A DNA stretch of 8,432 bases, from assembly GCA_049582005.1 (NCBI GenBank), contig JBAUTB010000141.1, forward strand, positions 1 through 8,432, written 5' to 3'. The stretch is from Sivonenia sp049582005. GTDB lineage: Bacteria; Cyanobacteriota; Cyanobacteriia; Gloeobacterales; PMM-0068. The notes beneath the pieces were generated by a model. It saw nothing but the letters and a program-made list of their open reading frames with translations, was not told where the DNA came from and did not search any database. Below, in pieces: positions 5,958-8,432 of this stretch (position 1 is the first letter of the stretch; each line of letters opens with the position of its first letter). The position numbers and the translations under genes are program-made.

Positions 5958-6908
5958 TTAATAGGCCCACGTTCCAGCAGGATAGACTCCAGGCTGTAGG
6001 GCACTATCAATCAATGCCCCTCTACCTACCAGTGTATTTGCAGGAACCACCGCTTTTGAGCCAAGTTGGCCATAGGGTCCGATGTAGCAAGGGCCTTGCA
6101 GTTTGGCTTCAGGAGAGATTTCCACTCCTTCCCCCACCCAAACCTGAGGAGCAATTTCTTGGGCTTCCAGGGCATAGGGCATGGCTCCAGAGAGGATATC
6201 CAGATGAGCCTGCAGATATTTTTGGGGATTGCCGATATCCATCCAGTAGCCTTCATAGGGAAATCCGAAAACGCTGCCCTTACTGACTAAAGAAGGAAAT
6301 AATTGACGTTCCATACTCCAGGGTTGACCAGCGGGTACTTCCTGAAAAACTTCTGGTTCCATGACATAGGTGCCAGCGTTGATCGTATTAATTCCTAAGC
6401 GGGCAGCCTCTTCTGGGGTAGGCTTTTCACGAAAAGCGCGGACAGGCTGTGCTGCGTTTGATGCCTGTTCAAGCTCTACCAACCCATAGGCTGTAGGGTC
6501 TTGCACGCGGTATAGAGCAATGGTTGTTTTCGCCTGCGCTGAACGGTGAGCGGTGATCAGCGCGTTGAGATCCAGATTGGTAAGAATATCGGCATTAAAC
6601 ACAAGCAAGGTCTCACCCGTAAAATATTCTTCCGCTAGTTTGACGGCCCCACAGGTATCCAGGGCTTCTGTCTCCAGGCTATAGCGGACTTTGACGCCAA
6701 ACTGACTTCCGTCTTGGAAGTACCGCTGAATTTGCTCAGCCCCATAGCGGACATTCAAAAGAATGTCGGTAATCCCCACAGCTCTACACCTTTCGATGAG
6801 CACCTGGAGGAAAGGGCGGTCAAAAAGGGGAATCATCGGTTTCGGGGTAGCGTAGGTAAGCGGACGTAGACGCGTACCTTTCCCCCCAGCAACGATTACA
6901 GCCTGCAT
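5958..6908 (-). CDS. Sugar-1-phosphate nucleotidyltransferase with short beta-helix tail
   Basis: A 316-residue NDP-sugar pyrophosphorylase of the mannose-1-phosphate guanylyltransferase/glucose-1-phosphate nucleotidyltransferase superfamily. It joins a sugar 1-phosphate to a nucleotide to give an activated sugar. The catalytic domain has the signature AGGKGTRLRPLTYATPKP (7-24), FNADILT (104-110), EKP (161-163), NAGTYVMEPEVF (177-188) and GYWMDIGNPQKYLQAHLDIL (220-239). Residues 252-316 form a left-handed beta-helix hexapeptide domain, which stops abruptly at GTWAY. The tail is shorter than in many relatives of about 360 residues, with no coding remnant after it. The usual NGD reads NAD, and the usual LGTAG reads LDTCG. 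The base and sugar specificity cannot be read from the sequence. The start is firm: AAAGGAG lies 7 bases upstream of the ATG. It is first of a minus-strand group with moeA and murJ. Confidence 0.85.
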   Translation of the reverse strand: MQAVIVAGGKGTRLRPLTYATPKPMIPLFDRPFLQVLIERCRAVGITDILLNVRYGAEQIQRYFQDGSQFGVKVRYSLETEALDTCGAVKLAEEYFTGETLLVFNADILTNLDLNALITAHRSAQAKTTIALYRVQDPTAYGLVELEQASNAAQPVRAFREKPTPEEAARLGINTINAGTYVMEPEVFQEVPAGQPWSMERQLFPSLVSKGSVFGFPYEGYWMDIGNPQKYLQAHLDILSGAMPYALEAQEIAPQVWVGEGVEISPEAKLQGPCYIGPYGQLGSKAVVPANTLVGRGALIDSALQPGVYPAGTWAY

Positions 6909-6915
6909 TACTTCA

Positions 6916-6922
6916 CTCCTTT
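6916..6922 (-). promoter_or_regulatory. Strong Shine-Dalgarno of the nucleotidyltransferase
   Basis: The minus strand reads AAAGGAG, 7 bases before ATG 6908. It is the best-placed ribosome binding site in the window, settles the start of the nucleotidyltransferase, and contrasts with the weak or absent sites of most other genes here. Confidence 0.8.
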
Positions 6923-6923
6923 C

Positions 6924-6968
6924 TTAATTAATTTGGTCTTAACTAATTTCAACTTGGCTAACTTCGGC
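6924..6968. repeat. Three imperfect 15-base direct repeats upstream of two divergent genes
   Basis: Three adjacent copies, read on the plus strand: TTAATTAATTTGGTC (6924-6938), TTAACTAATTTCAAC (6939-6953), TTGGCTAACTTCGGC (6954-6968). Copies 1 and 2 agree at 11 of 15 positions, and copies 2 and 3 at 10 of 15. They lie just upstream of the nucleotidyltransferase ribosome binding site and 24 bases before the TATAAT box facing the LCP gene. Such an array may be an operator; the 15-base period is not that of the cyanobacterial Pho box (11) or another motif I can name. Confidence 0.4.
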
Positions 6969-6991
6969 ATAGAACAATCCATTTGCTGGGT

Positions 6992-6997
6992 TATAAT
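6992..6997 (+). promoter_or_regulatory. Consensus -10 box facing the LCP gene
   Basis: A perfect TATAAT within GGGTTATAATCCC. There is no good -35 at 16-18 bases; the nearest TTGGCT (6954-6959) is too far. Transcription from here would leave a leader of about 145 bases before the LCP start. On the minus strand the same bases read TATAAC, so the box could also serve the nucleotidyltransferase group. A second weak possibility for the LCP gene is TTGGCG (7022-7027) with TATTTA (7044-7049). Confidence 0.35.
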
Positions 6998-7148
6998 CCC
7001 TCTAGAAAGCGTCCGTTTCTCTTGGCGCAACATAACGTTTAACTATTTATCCTCACACAACTGAATTGCTTATGGGCAACCAGCTCACCGCAAACCACGT
7101 CTATATCGTTACATCACTAGCCCATCCTGGGTATTCGAGATTTTGTTC

Positions 7149-8423
7149 ATGAAACGTTGGCTACTGTTTGCGGTCCCTTGTTTTTGTCTGTTTGTATCTT
7201 TAGGCGCATTATCCGCTATCTGGCTACCCAATACGCGCCCTTTCAGTAGTCTCAAACCTGAACAACAAGCGACCCTTGCCAGGCTACGCTCTGGTGAAAA
7301 TCACCTAGACCGCTCCATGAATATTTTGGTCTTAGGAACCGATGTGGTAGCGAGTAAGGAATCAACAAAAACTGGATTCCGCGCTGCTACCAGCTCTCTG
7401 GATGGACGCTCCGACACGATACTTCTGGCTCATTTAGACCCTGCCAATAACAAGGTAAACGTCCTCTCCATTCCTCGGGACAGTCGTTTCACCATCGAAG
7501 GGGTGGGCAAACGTAAAGCGAACGAAGCAAACCAACGCGGCGGCATTCTGCTGGCTGCCCCCACCATCAGCCAAAATTTGAACGATGTACCGATTGACCG
7601 TTATGTGCGCATCAACACCCTAGGCGTCATTGATTTGGTCAATGCCGTAGGTGGAGTCAGGGTCTATCTACCCAAAGCTATTAAATACAGCGACGATTCT
7701 CAGCATCTCTACATTGACATTGCTCAAGGTTGGCAAACCTTGGGAGGACTTGATGCCCAGAAATTTATGCGCTTCCGTCATGATGAACTAGGTGATATTG
7801 GCCGAGTCCAACGCCAACAGCAAGTGATCAAAGCCTTGGCTCAAAAAGTGGCCAGCCCTGATGTGCTCACCCGTCTCCCCCAGATTGTTGAAGTGCTCAA
7901 AGCAAATATCGATACTGATCTATCCCTGGAAGACTTATTGTCTCTAGCTCAGTTCGGACTCAGGATCAAACCAGATACGGATCTGCAGCTCGTTATGCTG
8001 CCAGGCCGATTCAGCCGTCCAGGAGAATTTAACGCCAGCTATTGGCTCCCTACAGAAAATAGAATTCCCGGCCTGATCAACCAATATTTTGCTTGGGGCG
8101 ATGCCCAAACTGATAGCAGTGACCTGCGGCCAAGTCAGATTCGCATTGTTTTGCAGAACTGTAGTGGGGATCCTACAGCGCTACAGGCAGCCAGAAAACA
8201 CCTTAGAAAACAGGGATTTACAAATCTAGGCACCCTCCGCGACCAGATAGACCCGATTTGGCATACTGAAATTGTCGCTCAACAGGGTGAAAAAGCGCCC
8301 GCAGAACTTGTCCAGCAACAACTAGGGCTTGGGGACATTAAGGTGGAAGCTACAGGCAATATCCTTTCCGATGTAACCATAAAAATTGGGAAAGACTGGG
8401 CTGCCACCAAGCCCAAGGTCTAG
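7149..8423 (+). CDS. LytR-CpsA-Psr (LCP) protein with LytR_C domain
   Basis: A 424-residue envelope protein. One N-terminal membrane segment (about 4-26, LLFAVPCFCLFVSLGALSA) anchors it with the rest outside the membrane. The LCP domain (about 57-235) shows MNILVLGTD (57-65), GRSDTILLAHLD (86-97, with Arg87 and Asp89), VNVLSIPRDSR (103-113) and KFMRFRHDELGDIGRVQRQQ (205-224), which carry the conserved Arg and Asp residues of the phosphotransferase site. A LytR_C domain follows (about 330-417, IRIVLQNCSG onward). LCP proteins transfer glycopolymers from a lipid carrier to peptidoglycan; the cyanobacterial relative ConR works in septum maturation. Two starts are possible: TTG 7143 and ATG 7149. 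I chose the ATG, with GAGA 8 bases upstream. It is divergent from the nucleotidyltransferase, and the stop is complete before the window ends. Confidence 0.92.
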   Translation: MKRWLLFAVPCFCLFVSLGALSAIWLPNTRPFSSLKPEQQATLARLRSGENHLDRSMNILVLGTDVVASKESTKTGFRAATSSLDGRSDTILLAHLDPANNKVNVLSIPRDSRFTIEGVGKRKANEANQRGGILLAAPTISQNLNDVPIDRYVRINTLGVIDLVNAVGGVRVYLPKAIKYSDDSQHLYIDIAQGWQTLGGLDAQKFMRFRHDELGDIGRVQRQQQVIKALAQKVASPDVLTRLPQIVEVLKANIDTDLSLEDLLSLAQFGLRIKPDTDLQLVMLPGRFSRPGEFNASYWLPTENRIPGLINQYFAWGDAQTDSSDLRPSQIRIVLQNCSGDPTALQAARKHLRKQGFTNLGTLRDQIDPIWHTEIVAQQGEKAPAELVQQQLGLGDIKVEATGNILSDVTIKIGKDWAATKPKV

Positions 8424-8432
8424 AAAAAGACT

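Noticed and set aside
5528..6290. Plus-strand open frames over moeA and the nucleotidyltransferase
   Set aside because: Antisense shadows; the minus-strand genes carry complete family motifs and ribosome binding sites.
1..8432. CRISPR array, insertion sequence, integrase or attachment site
   Set aside because: No regularly spaced repeats, transposase or integrase motifs, terminal inverted repeats or tRNA gene were seen.

Overview
The window reads as ordinary bacterial chromosome, most likely cyanobacterial. The evidence is a NarL-type response regulator that resembles the cyanobacterial/plastid Rre1 (Ycf29) group, a small Trp-rich protein of the TIGR02450/DUF2389 type, and a MurJ with an N-terminal LPSFFLIILGGVNGPFHS stretch that I associate with cyanobacterial MurJ. 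Base composition is moderate in the genes and clearly AT-rich between positions 120 and 480. The HIP1 octamer GCGATCGC, frequent in many cyanobacteria, does not occur here, so a HIP1-poor lineage is likely; the species cannot be named from this.

Layout. The left edge holds the last 38 codons of an unidentified plus-strand gene, followed by a weak terminator-like hairpin and about 800 bases without a convincing gene. Part of that gap (487-615) is dense in mutually exclusive inverted repeats and carries an orphan perfect Shine-Dalgarno and a 10-codon ORF. The response regulator follows (921-1571, +). It converges, with 4 bases between stops, on a minus-strand cluster of three small genes read right to left: the Trp-rich protein (2743-2429), a two-helix membrane protein (2425-2186) and a proline-rich single-pass membrane protein (2064-1576). 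purS (2842-3093, +) is divergent from that cluster. Its stop codon overlaps by 4 bases the stop of the next minus-strand group.

The right half is mainly cell envelope. A minus-strand run holds a sugar-phosphate nucleotidyltransferase (6908-5958), moeA (5938-4721) and murJ (4658-3090), with gaps of 19 and 62 bases. A LytR-CpsA-Psr protein (7149-8423, +) diverges from it across a 240-base region containing three imperfect 15-base direct repeats and a TATAAT box. The nucleotidyltransferase would make an activated sugar, MurJ flips the peptidoglycan precursor lipid II, and LCP proteins attach glycopolymers to peptidoglycan, so these three fit a common envelope theme. moeA (molybdenum cofactor) and purS (purine synthesis) are housekeeping genes without an obvious link to it.

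I do not see a clear new multi-gene system. The best candidates for something undescribed are the structured non-coding element at 487-615, the repeat array at 6924-6968 and the small-membrane-protein cluster at 1576-2743.
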